Source of the DNA: an uncultured Phocaeicola sp.
GTDB taxonomy: Bacteria; Bacteroidota; Bacteroidia; Bacteroidales; Bacteroidaceae
DNA length: 37,841 nt
Direction of reading: 5' to 3'
Assembly (NCBI GenBank): GCA_944322395.1
Contig: CALUPA010000021.1
Coordinates: forward strand, 1 to 37,841
The translations under genes and the position numbers were made by a program. Of the stretch, positions 8,241 through 17,002 are shown one piece after another. Positions within the stretch are counted from its first letter, which is position 1, and each line of letters opens with the position of its first letter. Below the pieces are notes generated by a model that was given only the letters and a program-made list of their open reading frames with translations, was not told the origin of the DNA and searched no databases.

Positions 8241-8312
8241 TAAAAACAGTATTTCCATATCCGCATTACAACTTCTATAAATCTAGAAACTGTAACGGGG
8301 ATATGGAAATAC
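8241..8312 (-). terminator. Long stem-loop terminator downstream of ispG
   Basis: GTATTTCCATATCC (8249-8262) pairs perfectly over 14 bp with GGATATGGAAATAC (8299-8312). The 36-nt loop can pair further: TTACA with TGTAA, and TTCT with AGAA. On the minus strand the stem is followed by TG and then T5. It lies 17 nt past the ispG stop. It is an unusually long terminator, or a processed 3'-end structure. Confidence 0.7.
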
Positions 8313-8329
8313 AAGAATGATATTGGTTA

Positions 8330-10174
8330 TTATCTTTCGTGATAATCTCCGTTAGCCTTTATCAGTTCTATTAGTTTTTCAACAGCTTGTTCTTCAGGGA
8401 TGTTCTTTTCGATACACTCCTTACGCTTGTACAGACTGATTTTACCACGTCCGGCACCTACATAACCATAGTCGGCATCTGCCATTTCGCCAGGACCATT
8501 GACTATACATCCCATTATGCCTATTTTAAGGCCTTTCAGATGTGATGTTGCAGCCTTGATACGAGCAATTGTAGATTCGAGATCGTAGAGGGTTCTTCCG
8601 CATCCCGGACAGGAAATATATTCTGTTTTTGAAGTACGCACTCTGCCAGCTTGCAATATACCGAAAGCTGTTTCATCAAGTTTTGTATCTGCAATGGCCG
8701 AAGAGTTATTGTATAACAAAATACCGTCTGCCAGTCCGTCGAAAATCAGTGCCCCCATGTCTGCTGCTGATTTTATCTGCAAGTCTTCAACAGAATTTTC
8801 CTCATACATCTGGAAGAATATTACCGGATTGCCTAGTCCTTGTCTTGTTAACTGATGAACAAGACCACGGTATTCTCCAAGACGATTTGGATGATTGCTC
8901 TGTGCTATAATTACAACCTCAGGATGCAGGCGCAGGCATGCTGTTACCTCTTCGTTCAGTCCCATATATGTAGTAAACAGGAATTTGACATCCGATTGGA
9001 TTTGGTGCAAACCGATAATTTGCTGTGTGTTGAATGCAGGATAAGTACCTTCCTCACCGTTCCATACATTGGCATCTACTATATAACCGAGGTCTTTTCT
9101 TCTGTTCTCAGGCAGATTCTGTCCACAATAAACGTAATCAGGTTTGAACTGTTCGTTCATGTCCATGTTTCCGTTCAGACGGACAGATACCACTACCGGA
9201 AGGTTATCACTTCCGATATTTCCTATTGCATTAGTTTTGCGTCTTGAAGGATTAGTATAGCAGAAATCGTCAGCCTCAGCTCCCGGTATGTAAGGGTGGT
9301 TCTCACGTTTGATGATATAATCTACTAGTTTACGTGCTACAGGAATTTCTGCTTCAGGAGCCTCGCTTAGTGATACACGTATAGTATCGCCAAAACCATC
9401 AGCAAGTAGTGCACCTATTCCTAGAGCAGACTTAATACGTCCGTCTTCTCCGTCGCCTGCTTCGGTTACACCAAGATGTAGAGGGAATGCCATACCTTCC
9501 TTTTCCATCTGTTCGGCAAGCAGTCTGACTGTTTTTACCATAACAACAGTGTTTGAAGCTTTGATAGAGATAACTGCATTGCTGAAATTTTCTTCTACAC
9601 AGATTCGTAAAAACTCCATGCACGATTCCACCATGCCTTCCGGAGTATCGCCGTAGCGTGACATGATACGGTCTGACAGTGAACCGTGGTTCACACCAAT
9701 ACGGATTGCTGTGTGATTCTCCTTGCAGATGTTCAGGAATTTTACGAAACGTTCTCGTATCTTCTGTATCTCCTGTACATATTCTTCGTCAGTATATTCC
9801 AGATTCTTGAATGTACGCGCCGGATCAACATAGTTGCCTGGATTTATTCTTACCTTTTCAGCATATAGTGCAGCTACGTCGGCTACGTTAGGGTTGAAGT
9901 GGACATCGGCTACAAGGGGAGTGTTGTAACCTTGCGAGCGCAGTCCTATGTTGATATTCTTCATATTTTCAGCCTCGCGCACACCTTGAGTGGTGAGACG
10001 TACATACTCTCCGCCAGCATCGATTATACGTTTAGCCTGTTCAACGCAAGCTTCGGTATCCATCGTTACGGTGTTGGTCATGCTTTGTATGCGTATAGGA
10101 TTAGCGCCACCCATAGGAGTGGCGCCAACATATACTTCGTTAGCCTTTCGGCGTGAATAGTTGAAGTAATCCAT
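8330..10174 (-). CDS. ispG: 4-hydroxy-3-methylbut-2-enyl diphosphate synthase (MEP pathway)
   Basis: Cytoplasmic iron-sulfur enzyme of the non-mevalonate isoprenoid pathway. It reduces methylerythritol cyclodiphosphate to HMBPP. At 614 residues it is the long form with a large middle domain between the TIM barrel and the C-terminal cluster domain, as in plants, Chlamydia and Bacteroidetes; E. coli IspG has about 370. The barrel starts with RRKANEVYVGATPMGG. The [4Fe-4S] ligands are Cys522 and Cys525 (SCPGCGRTL), Cys556 (IMGCIVNGPGE) and probably Glu563. Its start codon directly abuts the purE stop codon with no spacer, so the two genes are translationally adjacent in the rpoN operon. Confidence 0.97.
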   Translation of the reverse strand: MDYFNYSRRKANEVYVGATPMGGANPIRIQSMTNTVTMDTEACVEQAKRIIDAGGEYVRLTTQGVREAENMKNINIGLRSQGYNTPLVADVHFNPNVADVAALYAEKVRINPGNYVDPARTFKNLEYTDEEYVQEIQKIRERFVKFLNICKENHTAIRIGVNHGSLSDRIMSRYGDTPEGMVESCMEFLRICVEENFSNAVISIKASNTVVMVKTVRLLAEQMEKEGMAFPLHLGVTEAGDGEDGRIKSALGIGALLADGFGDTIRVSLSEAPEAEIPVARKLVDYIIKRENHPYIPGAEADDFCYTNPSRRKTNAIGNIGSDNLPVVVSVRLNGNMDMNEQFKPDYVYCGQNLPENRRKDLGYIVDANVWNGEEGTYPAFNTQQIIGLHQIQSDVKFLFTTYMGLNEEVTACLRLHPEVVIIAQSNHPNRLGEYRGLVHQLTRQGLGNPVIFFQMYEENSVEDLQIKSAADMGALIFDGLADGILLYNNSSAIADTKLDETAFGILQAGRVRTSKTEYISCPGCGRTLYDLESTIARIKAATSHLKGLKIGIMGCIVNGPGEMADADYGYVGAGRGKISLYKRKECIEKNIPEEQAVEKLIELIKANGDYHER

Positions 10175-10684
10175 TTAATTAGTTTTGTATGCGTATTTAA
10201 CTTCCTTCAGTTCCTCATTGGCCTTTACAATCTTGTTTTTTAGGCTTTCCTTGTAAGCTGCAAACTTCTTGGCCAATTCTTCGTCTGACAGTGCTATCAT
10301 CTGTACTGCCAGGATTGCAGCGTTCATTGCTCCATTGATGGCAACTGTTGCTACAGGTATTCCTGGAGGCATCTGTATGATAGAGTAAAGGGCATCTACA
10401 CCGTCAAGGACAGACCCCTTGATAGGTACTCCGATTACAGGGAGTGTAGTATTGGCAGCAATAACCCCAGGAAGTGCGGCAGCCATACCGGCAGCAGCGA
10501 TTATAACTTTCAGGCCTCTGTCGGCAGCACCTTTTGCAAATGCTTCAACTTCGGCTGGTGTACGGTGTGCTGAAAGTGCATTAATTTCGAAAGGAACCTG
10601 CATTTCGTCAAGCAGTTTGGCAGCTTTCTCCATAACTGGAAGGTCAGAAGTACTACCCATGATGATACTTACTATTGGTTTCAT
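10175..10684 (-). CDS. purE: N5-carboxyaminoimidazole ribonucleotide mutase
   Basis: Class I PurE, 169 residues. It moves the carboxyl group of N5-CAIR to carbon 4, giving CAIR in purine synthesis. Visible motifs are IIMGSTSDLPVMEKA (residues 7-21) and SAHRTP (38-43) with the catalytic His40, then AAGMAAALPGVIAA, a typical PurE stretch. The protein acts as an octamer in the cytosol. No PurK is next to it in this window. It is followed by ispG with zero intergenic bases and preceded by gcvH with 80 nt between, where no clear promoter was seen. Confidence 0.97.
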   Translation of the reverse strand: MKPIVSIIMGSTSDLPVMEKAAKLLDEMQVPFEINALSAHRTPAEVEAFAKGAADRGLKVIIAAAGMAAALPGVIAANTTLPVIGVPIKGSVLDGVDALYSIIQMPPGIPVATVAINGAMNAAILAVQMIALSDEELAKKFAAYKESLKNKIVKANEELKEVKYAYKTN

Positions 10685-10764
10685 TCTTTTTTCTTCTTAT
10701 AGTTTATATTTGTTTGTTTTTGAGTTTTATACAGTTTAAATATATTCTTTATTGTTCTCAGTTG

Positions 10765-11145
10765 TTATTCGTTAATCAATTGTTTATATGCTTCAGCATC
10801 TAGCAAATCATCTGCTTCGCTGGCATCAGATGGCTTTATTTTTATAATCCATCCTTCACCATATGGATCCTTGTTTACCAGTTCTGGATTTTCTTCAAGT
10901 GCCGGATTAACTTCAAGTATTTCTCCTCCTACTGGCAAGAACAAGTCAGAAACAGTCTTTACTACTTCTATACTTCCAAATGTTTCTCCTTTTTCCAGTG
11001 TTTCTCCTTCTGTAGGAACATCTACGAAAACAATGTCTCCGAGCTGTGTCTGTGCATAGTCTGTTATACCTACATAAGCTTCTTCACCCTCAAAACGAAT
11101 CCATTCGTGTTCGTTTGTGTACTTTAAATTAGTTGGAAAATTCAT
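10765..11145 (-). CDS. gcvH: Glycine cleavage system H protein
   Basis: Lipoyl carrier protein that shuttles the aminomethyl group between the P, T and L proteins of the glycine cleavage system. From the ATG at 11145 the protein is [15 protein letters not shown], 126 residues, the normal length. The lipoylated Lys63 lies in [11 protein letters not shown]. The open frame continues upstream to 11319, but that extension overlaps the PAP2-like gene and has no family match, so the internal start was chosen. The other gcv genes are not nearby. It sits in the rpoN / PAP2 / gcvH / purE / ispG run, 32 nt after the PAP2-like gene. Confidence 0.96.
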   Translation of the reverse strand: MNFPTNLKYTNEHEWIRFEGEEAYVGITDYAQTQLGDIVFVDVPTEGETLEKGETFGSIEVVKTVSDLFLPVGGEILEVNPALEENPELVNKDPYGEGWIIKIKPSDASEADDLLDAEAYKQLINE

Positions 11146-11177
11146 GGTCTTTAAATTTACAAGGTTATTATATCTTT

Positions 11178-11858
11178 TCAAATAAACAAAATTCCTGTGA
11201 CACCGCAAAATAATCCGAGGACAAATCCTCCTAAAACCTCCGTTAATGTATGTTGTCGTACAATAATACGGGCTGTGCATAGCATTCCTGCCAATAAAAT
11301 AAATCCTGCCAGCCACCATACTGGATTGAACTGAAACAGGAAACTGTATGAAAGTAACCCACCTACCATCATTCCGCTGCTTGCAGCATGAGTACTGACC
11401 TTAAGTTTGAAATTTACAATTGTACACAGTACCATACATATCAGTACAGCCAAGACTATCCCGCTCATGTATCTTGGAGTGTGTATGCGATACATGGTTA
11501 TAAGCCCTCCTATATAACTTAGTATGGTTAGTCCGTATGGAATAAATCTGTTTTCCCTGTGTCCCAGCTCTTTTATTCCCCATCCATTTATTTTCTGGAA
11601 TATATAAATGCCTAACATAGGGAAAAGAATAGTGAAACAGTAGATAAGCCCTAGTATGGACAGTTTGTAAGAAAATGGCATGATATTTAGATATGTGAAT
11701 ATAAATATCAATAGAAACGCAACAAACGGAACCATAAAAGGAGTGAATATAGCTGATACTATATACGATGCAATATATAGCGGATCTTTCTTCTCTTCTT
11801 CAGTTAGAGGTACAGGATCGTGATATGTCAGTTCGTTAGGAATATTGTTTTCTTCCAT
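11178..11858 (-). CDS. PAP2-like integral membrane protein (divergent)
   Basis: A 226-residue membrane protein with about five to six hydrophobic segments after a polar N-terminus ([14 protein letters not shown]). The C-terminal half resembles the PAP2 lipid phosphatase superfamily. [13 protein letters not shown] stands where PSGH is expected, and [16 protein letters not shown] stands where SRxxxxxHxxxD is expected, with Glu in place of the final Asp. The His of PSGH is missing, though a His lies three residues earlier. Catalytic activity is therefore doubtful, or the family is a special branch. It starts 3 nt after the rpoN stop, so the two genes are translationally linked. Confidence 0.8.
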   Translation of the reverse strand: MEENNIPNELTYHDPVPLTEEEKKDPLYIASYIVSAIFTPFMVPFVAFLLIFIFTYLNIMPFSYKLSILGLIYCFTILFPMLGIYIFQKINGWGIKELGHRENRFIPYGLTILSYIGGLITMYRIHTPRYMSGIVLAVLICMVLCTIVNFKLKVSTHAASSGMMVGGLLSYSFLFQFNPVWWLAGFILLAGMLCTARIIVRQHTLTEVLGGFVLGLFCGVTGILFI

Positions 11859-11861
11859 AAA

Positions 11862-13340
11862 TTACCTTCTTAATCTAGCTACAGGGATATTTAATTGTGT
11901 ACGATATTTGGCAACCGTTCTTCTTGCTATTGGATATCCTTTTTCTTTTAGAGAATCTGCCAGCTCGTCATCAGTAAGAGGCTTTTCCTTATCTTCGTTG
12001 TCGACTAGCTCTTTAAGTATTCTTTTTATTTCCCTAACAGAAAGTTCTTCTCCGCTTTTGGTCGTATATCCGTCGCTAAAGAAATATTTCAGTGGAAAAA
12101 TTCCAAAATTGGTTTGCACATATTTACTGTTACTTACTCTGGACACCGTTGAAATGTCAAGCTTGGCTTTTTCTGCCACATCTTTCAGAATCATAGGCTT
12201 GAGTAAAGTCTCGTCGCCATCTGTAAAGAAAGGACGTTGAAGGTCTATTATAGCTTGCATAGTGCTGAGTAGAGTATTTTGTCTTTGTTTTACAGCATTG
12301 ATGAATCCTTGCGCAGCATCCACTTTTTGTTTCAGGAACATGAAGGCATCTTTAGCTTCTTTCGACTGATTGGCTTTGTTCTTGGTCTGCTCTTCAAGCA
12401 TGTCTGTGAAAGTGCGGCTTAATCTCAGTTCCGGAACATTTCTATTGTTAAGGCTTAATATTATGTTTCCGTCATCTTCTGTTTCAACTATAAAGTCCGG
12501 TATTATATGGTGAAGATTTTTTCCCATAGCTTCTCCCATAGAACTTCCGGGACGTGGATTCAACTTGACAAGCTCTGCTACTGCTGCGTTGTATTCATCT
12601 TCGGTTATATTAAGCTTCTGTATAATCTTCTCTTTATTTTTTTTTGTGAATTCGTCACAATATTGGTTTATGATATCATATTCAATTTTTTTAAGTGGCG
12701 AGTCTTCCTTTCTTTTTATCTGAAGCAGCAGGCATTCTTGAAGATTTCTTGCACCTATTCCTGCCGGGTCGAAGTCCTGTATTATTGATATGATATGTTC
12801 CAGTTCCTCTTCAGTGGTATAAACACCTTGATAAATGGCAAGCTCGTCCATTATAGACTCTGTTGTTTTTCTCAATAACCCATCGTCATCCAGCGAACCG
12901 ATGATGTATTCTCCAAGCATCTTTTGTTCGTCTGTAAGTTCTTGCATGTCCAGCTGTTCTTTCAGTGTCTCGTAGAATGAAACATTATCCGATAGAGGAA
13001 TCTCTTCCGGAGTTTCTCCTTTTGAACGGTTGTTTTCTTGCAACTTGTAATCTGGAATATCGTCTTCTGTACGGTAATCGCCTAATGAAACATCTTCGTT
13101 ATAATTGGTATCAGGATCTGCATCAGGGTCAGTCGGGTATTCGTTAGCTTGGTCTTCTGCTATTTCCGAAGGATCTCTACCTTCTTCCAATGCCGGATTG
13201 TCAAGAATTTCTGCATGTACCCTTTCTTCCAACTCTACTGTTGGCAATTCCAAAAGTTTAACCAGCAACACTTGTTGAGGCGATAGAGTCTGCACCTGTT
13301 GCTGAGATTGCGATTGTATTTGACGTGAGTTTTGTGCCAT
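11862..13340 (-). CDS. rpoN: RNA polymerase sigma-54 factor
   Basis: Alternative sigma factor for -24/-12 promoters, which needs AAA+ activators. The protein has 492 residues. The N-terminus is Gln/Leu-rich (QQVQTLSPQQVLLVKLLELP), the region that contacts activators. An acidic region II covers about 60-110. The core-binding domain and helix-turn-helix follow, and the RpoN box ARRTVAKYR sits at 472-480. It leads a compact minus-strand run with the PAP2-like gene, gcvH, purE and ispG. A promoter is visible at 13370-13400. It is the last core-genome gene before the carbohydrate locus and diverges from the first susC. Confidence 0.97.
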   Translation of the reverse strand: MAQNSRQIQSQSQQQVQTLSPQQVLLVKLLELPTVELEERVHAEILDNPALEEGRDPSEIAEDQANEYPTDPDADPDTNYNEDVSLGDYRTEDDIPDYKLQENNRSKGETPEEIPLSDNVSFYETLKEQLDMQELTDEQKMLGEYIIGSLDDDGLLRKTTESIMDELAIYQGVYTTEEELEHIISIIQDFDPAGIGARNLQECLLLQIKRKEDSPLKKIEYDIINQYCDEFTKKNKEKIIQKLNITEDEYNAAVAELVKLNPRPGSSMGEAMGKNLHHIIPDFIVETEDDGNIILSLNNRNVPELRLSRTFTDMLEEQTKNKANQSKEAKDAFMFLKQKVDAAQGFINAVKQRQNTLLSTMQAIIDLQRPFFTDGDETLLKPMILKDVAEKAKLDISTVSRVSNSKYVQTNFGIFPLKYFFSDGYTTKSGEELSVREIKRILKELVDNEDKEKPLTDDELADSLKEKGYPIARRTVAKYRTQLNIPVARLRR

Positions 13341-13369
13341 TTTTATAAACTCTGATAAAATTTTATTGG

Positions 13370-13400
13370 CAAATGTAGTAAAATAATTGTGATGGTCAAT
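13370..13400 (-). promoter_or_regulatory. Promoter of the rpoN operon
   Basis: On the minus strand, ATTG (13400-13397), a 19-nt spacer and TACATTTG (13377-13370) fit the Bacteroidetes consensus with one mismatch. It lies 29 nt before the rpoN start. Confidence 0.6.
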
Positions 13401-13571
13401 CTTTGAAAGGTTAGTTTGTATTAATGTACTCTTCTTTTGTGTAAAGATTTTACTATAGACGAATGTTAAAAAATATCTTTCCGTTGTATCTATGAATCTT
13501 CAATAATAACGTACATATGTAGCATATTTTTTTTAGTGAAAAATGAATGAGTAAACATTGCAGGTACTGTA

Positions 13572-13637
13572 ATGTAACATTTGACAAAACATATGTAACA
13601 TACATGATAGTTGTGTAATATCAGCTATATAGTTTTG
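13572..13637 (+). promoter_or_regulatory. Operator repeats and promoter of the xylan locus core operon
   Basis: Two exact copies of ATGTAACAT lie at 13572-13580 and 13593-13601, 21 bp apart. A -7 element TAGTTTTG (13630-13637) follows after 28 nt. A weaker repeat, GTGTAATAT, is at 13613-13621. The -33 region has no good TTTG, which fits activator dependence. An alternative -7 box, TAATTTTG, is at 13674-13681. The same layout occurs upstream of the GH43 and esterase genes. Confidence 0.6.
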
Positions 13638-13814
13638 GTAATGTGTTTTATGTACACTTATATAATTATAAAGTAATTTTGCTATGTGTTAAATGAAATG
13701 TAAATGTGTAATCTTAAATGAAAATGCGTATGAATGTAATTAAAGAAAGTGGCTAGTGATAATTGACGAATTACGAAACAGCTATTTAATTTTTTATTTT
13801 TAATTATTAATGTA

Positions 13815-16800
13815 ATGAAAAACATAAGACAAGAGTTTATTGAGAAATTTTCTTTTGATAAGAAGAAACACATTCTCACACAGATTAAGGTGTTCTTTTT
13901 CCTGTTGTTGTTCGGTAATGTTTCAATGATGGCTCAGGGCTTTGTCGTAAAAGGAAAAGTGCTTGATGCCAATGATGAACCATTGATAGGTGCTGCAATT
14001 GTTTTGAAAAATCAAAGCACCGTAGGTACTGTAGCTGATTTTGATGGAAACTTTACATTGGAAGTTCCAAATAAGAATGCAGTATTGACAGTTTCATATT
14101 TAGGAATGACTCCTCAAGATGTAAAAGTGAACGGTAGAAGTACAATAGTGGTTGTGCTTCGAGAGGATTCTGAAATGCTTGACGAGGTAGTAGTTGTAGG
14201 TTATGGTCAACAGAAAAAGGTTTCAGTTGTCGGTGCTATTACACAGACAAAAGGTGAAGTCTTAGAACGTACTGGTGGTGTTTCTGATTTAGGATCTGCT
14301 CTTACCGGTAATTTGCCAGGTGTAATTACTACTGCCAGTACAGGTATGCCTGGAGAAGAAGATCCACAGATTATAATTCGTGGTATGAGTTCTTGGAATA
14401 ATAGTGCTCCTTTGATTTTGGTAGATGGTATTGAAAGACCTATGAGTGGAATTGATATCAATTCGGTTCAATCAATATCTGTATTGAAAGATGCATCTGC
14501 TACTGCTGTATATGGTGTTAAAGGTGCTAATGGTGTTATTCTTATTACGACTAAACGTGGTCAAGAAGGTAAAGCTACCATAGGTGGTGGTGCAAGTGTA
14601 ACATTCAAAGTTCCTTCTCAGTTACCTAACAAGTTGGATTCCTATGATGCCTTCCAGTTGCGTAATAGTGCAATAGAATATGAGTTGGGTCTTGTTCCAA
14701 GTTCTTGGACTGATATCGTTCCTCAAGCAATAATAAATAAGTATCGTAACCCTGCTAATCTTGAAGAAAGTGAAAGATATCCTAATGTTGATTGGAATGA
14801 ATGGATGTTCAAAGATTTTGCTTTGTCTGAGAATGTAAATGTAAATATAAGTGGCGGTACTAAGTTTGTGAAATACTATGCAGCTGTTGACTACCAATAT
14901 GAAGGCGACTTGTTTAAAGAATATGATAATGGTCGTGGTTATCAGACTACTTATGGCTATAATCGTATAAACATGAGATCAAATCTTGATTTTAATTTGA
15001 CAAAGACAACAGTCTTAAGAACAAACCTATCAGGCTCTCATGGTGTTAAACAGGGACCTCGTACTGCTTATGAATATAATATTTGGGGTAGTGCATATAC
15101 AACACCTCCTAACGTATTCTTACCTCAGTACTCTGATGGAACTTGGGGATATGACCCTGTGAATAATGCAAACAACTCAGTTGCTCAACTTGCTTTGGCT
15201 CCGCAGAACACCAGAACAACAACAAGATTGACAACAGACTTTACTTTGGAACAGAATCTAGATTTCTTATTAAAGGGTCTTAAGGCTAAGGCTTCATTAT
15301 CTTTTGATAATGTGTTTTATGAACAGAACAGAGGTGTTAATTCTACAGATGCTTCCCAGTATAAGTATATAAATCCAGATACAGGTGAAGCTAGTTACAA
15401 AGAAACAACAGGTGTACACAACTTTGACTTCCATGAACAAATTAACTGGGTTACAGAAGGAGGTAGTGTTGATAATGGTGCTACAGAACGTCATTTGTAC
15501 TATTCAGGTCAGTTGGATTATAATAATACTTTTGGCAAACATACAGTCGGCGCCATGGGATTGTTCAGCCGTCAGGAACGTGCCAGAGGTAGTATTGTCC
15601 CTCATTATCGTGAGGATTGGGCTTTCCGTGTAACTTATGATTATGCAGATAAATATTTCTTTGAATATAATGGTGCATATAATGGTTCTGATAAGTTTAG
15701 TGCAGAAAACCGTTTTGCATTCTTTAATTCAGGAGCTTTGGGCTGGATGATTAGTGAAGAATCATTTATGAGTTTCTTGCGTGAAAGAAAGATTCTTGAT
15801 ATGTTGAAAGTGCGTGCTTCTTATGGTGAAATAGGTAATGATGAGATTGGCTATGAATGGGATCCTGCAAGACGTTGGTTATATATGTCTCAATGGGCTA
15901 TTGGAGGAAATATTAAGACTGGTTCGTATAATGTTGATAGTCCATATACATTCTATAGAGAAACTACAGTAGGTAATGAAAATATACATTGGGAAGTTGT
16001 AAGAAAGTTCAATTTAGGTATTGACTATTCATTCCTTGATGGTTTGATTGCCGGTAGTGTTGAATATTTCCGTGACAGACGTACTGATATTTTGGTTAGC
16101 GGTTCGGATCGTGCTATGCCATCATATTTCGGTGGTATTATTTCTGCTCCTTGGGCTAACCTTGGTATTGTCAAGAACTCTGGTTATGAAGTCGAGGTAA
16201 GACTTAATAAAGTTCTTAAAAATGGCTTGCGTTTATGGGCAAACATGAACATGACACATGCTAAGGATATTATAGTTGAAAGAGATGATGCTGAACTCCT
16301 CCCAGATTATCAGAAAAAAGCAGGTAAGCCTATAGGTCAGACAAATACATATGTTGATAAAGGTTATACACAAACTATGGATGATTTGTACGGTAGTACT
16401 CCTTTCGAGTCTCTTGATAATCAAAAACTGCCTGGAACTTATTATATACTCGATTATAATGCGGATGGTGTGATAAACTCATACGACCAGATTCCATATG
16501 CATATTCAGGAAATCCTCAAAACACTTATAGTGCTTCATTAGGTTTTGATTGGAAGGGTTGGAGCTTCTTTATGCAGTTCTATGGTGTAAATAATGTAAC
16601 ACGCCAGGTTGTTTTCTCAACATTCGGTCAGAAGCAGCTTATCGCATATGATGAAGGTACACGTTGGGGTAAGAATCAACCGGATGCCGATGTCCCTATG
16701 CCACGTTGGGGATCTACAACAAATGGATATTTTGATGGTACAAGGTATTTCTATGATGGTTCATATATAAGACTTAAAAATATTGAGTTGGCATATACAT

Positions 16801-16988
16801 TTACTAATAAATGGGTAAAGAGCTTAGGAATCTCTAATCTTAAACTCTATGTAAACGGTAATAACTTATGGTTGTGGACTCGTATGCCTGATGACCGTGA
16901 ATCAAACTTTGCAGGAACAGGATGGGCCTCACAAGGTGCATATCCAACAATAAAGCGTGTTAATTTTGGATTGAAATTTACTTTATAA
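13815..16988 (+). CDS. xusA: SusC-like TonB-dependent outer-membrane transporter (XusA-like)
   Basis: Outer-membrane importer for oligosaccharides, working with the SusD-like lipoprotein encoded next. The protein has 1057 residues. The N-terminal signal region is long: about 24 polar residues, then a hydrophobic core ending near MMAQ-GF at 38-43. A carboxypeptidase-regulatory-like domain follows (about 44-118, KGKVLDANDEPLIGAAI), then the TonB box DEVVVVGYG (123-131), the plug, and the 22-strand barrel ending NFGLKFTL. It is the first gene of a susC-susD-susC-susD-XusE-GH10 operon, the order of the xylan-induced xusABCDE-xyn10 cluster of Prevotella and Bacteroides. That order is why xylan oligosaccharides are inferred as cargo. 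Confidence 0.95.
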   Translation: MKNIRQEFIEKFSFDKKKHILTQIKVFFFLLLFGNVSMMAQGFVVKGKVLDANDEPLIGAAIVLKNQSTVGTVADFDGNFTLEVPNKNAVLTVSYLGMTPQDVKVNGRSTIVVVLREDSEMLDEVVVVGYGQQKKVSVVGAITQTKGEVLERTGGVSDLGSALTGNLPGVITTASTGMPGEEDPQIIIRGMSSWNNSAPLILVDGIERPMSGIDINSVQSISVLKDASATAVYGVKGANGVILITTKRGQEGKATIGGGASVTFKVPSQLPNKLDSYDAFQLRNSAIEYELGLVPSSWTDIVPQAIINKYRNPANLEESERYPNVDWNEWMFKDFALSENVNVNISGGTKFVKYYAAVDYQYEGDLFKEYDNGRGYQTTYGYNRINMRSNLDFNLTKTTVLRTNLSGSHGVKQGPRTAYEYNIWGSAYTTPPNVFLPQYSDGTWGYDPVNNANNSVAQLALAPQNTRTTTRLTTDFTLEQNLDFLLKGLKAKASLSFDNVFYEQNRGVNSTDASQYKYINPDTGEASYKETTGVHNFDFHEQINWVTEGGSVDNGATERHLYYSGQLDYNNTFGKHTVGAMGLFSRQERARGSIVPHYREDWAFRVTYDYADKYFFEYNGAYNGSDKFSAENRFAFFNSGALGWMISEESFMSFLRERKILDMLKVRASYGEIGNDEIGYEWDPARRWLYMSQWAIGGNIKTGSYNVDSPYTFYRETTVGNENIHWEVVRKFNLGIDYSFLDGLIAGSVEYFRDRRTDILVSGSDRAMPSYFGGIISAPWANLGIVKNSGYEVEVRLNKVLKNGLRLWANMNMTHAKDIIVERDDAELLPDYQKKAGKPIGQTNTYVDKGYTQTMDDLYGSTPFESLDNQKLPGTYYILDYNADGVINSYDQIPYAYSGNPQNTYSASLGFDWKGWSFFMQFYGVNNVTRQVVFSTFGQKQLIAYDEGTRWGKNQPDADVPMPRWGSTTNGYFDGTRYFYDGSYIRLKNIELAYTFTNKWVKSLGISNLKLYVNGNNLWLWTRMPDDRESNFAGTGWASQGAYPTIKRVNFGLKFTL

Positions 16989-17002
16989 TAAGAAGAAATA
17001 TT

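Larger units (their letters stand above)
13341..13814. other. Divergent intergenic region between rpoN and the first susC (474 bp)
   Basis: This AT-rich gap has no credible gene. It holds the rpoN promoter at its left end and the operator-like repeats and promoter of the carbohydrate locus in the middle. A further near-match, ATGTAGCAT, lies at 13517-13525. The last 130-170 nt would be a long untranslated leader of the first susC, in which I see no strong hairpin or riboswitch. Confidence 0.8.

Noticed and set aside
7969-8280. Plus-strand open frame of 103 codons containing ATRNRTGDTRIFSPLLYQLSYGT
   Set aside because: This is the antisense translation of the tRNA-Phe gene, a well-known false protein in databases.
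11146-11319. N-terminal extension of gcvH by 58 residues
   Set aside because: It overlaps the PAP2-like coding region and no H protein has such an extension; the ATG at 11145 gives the normal length.
13674-13681. TAATTTTG as the main -7 box of the first susC
   Set aside because: It fits the consensus, but TAGTTTTG at 13630 has the same distance to the operator repeats as the other two promoters, so it is kept only as an alternative.
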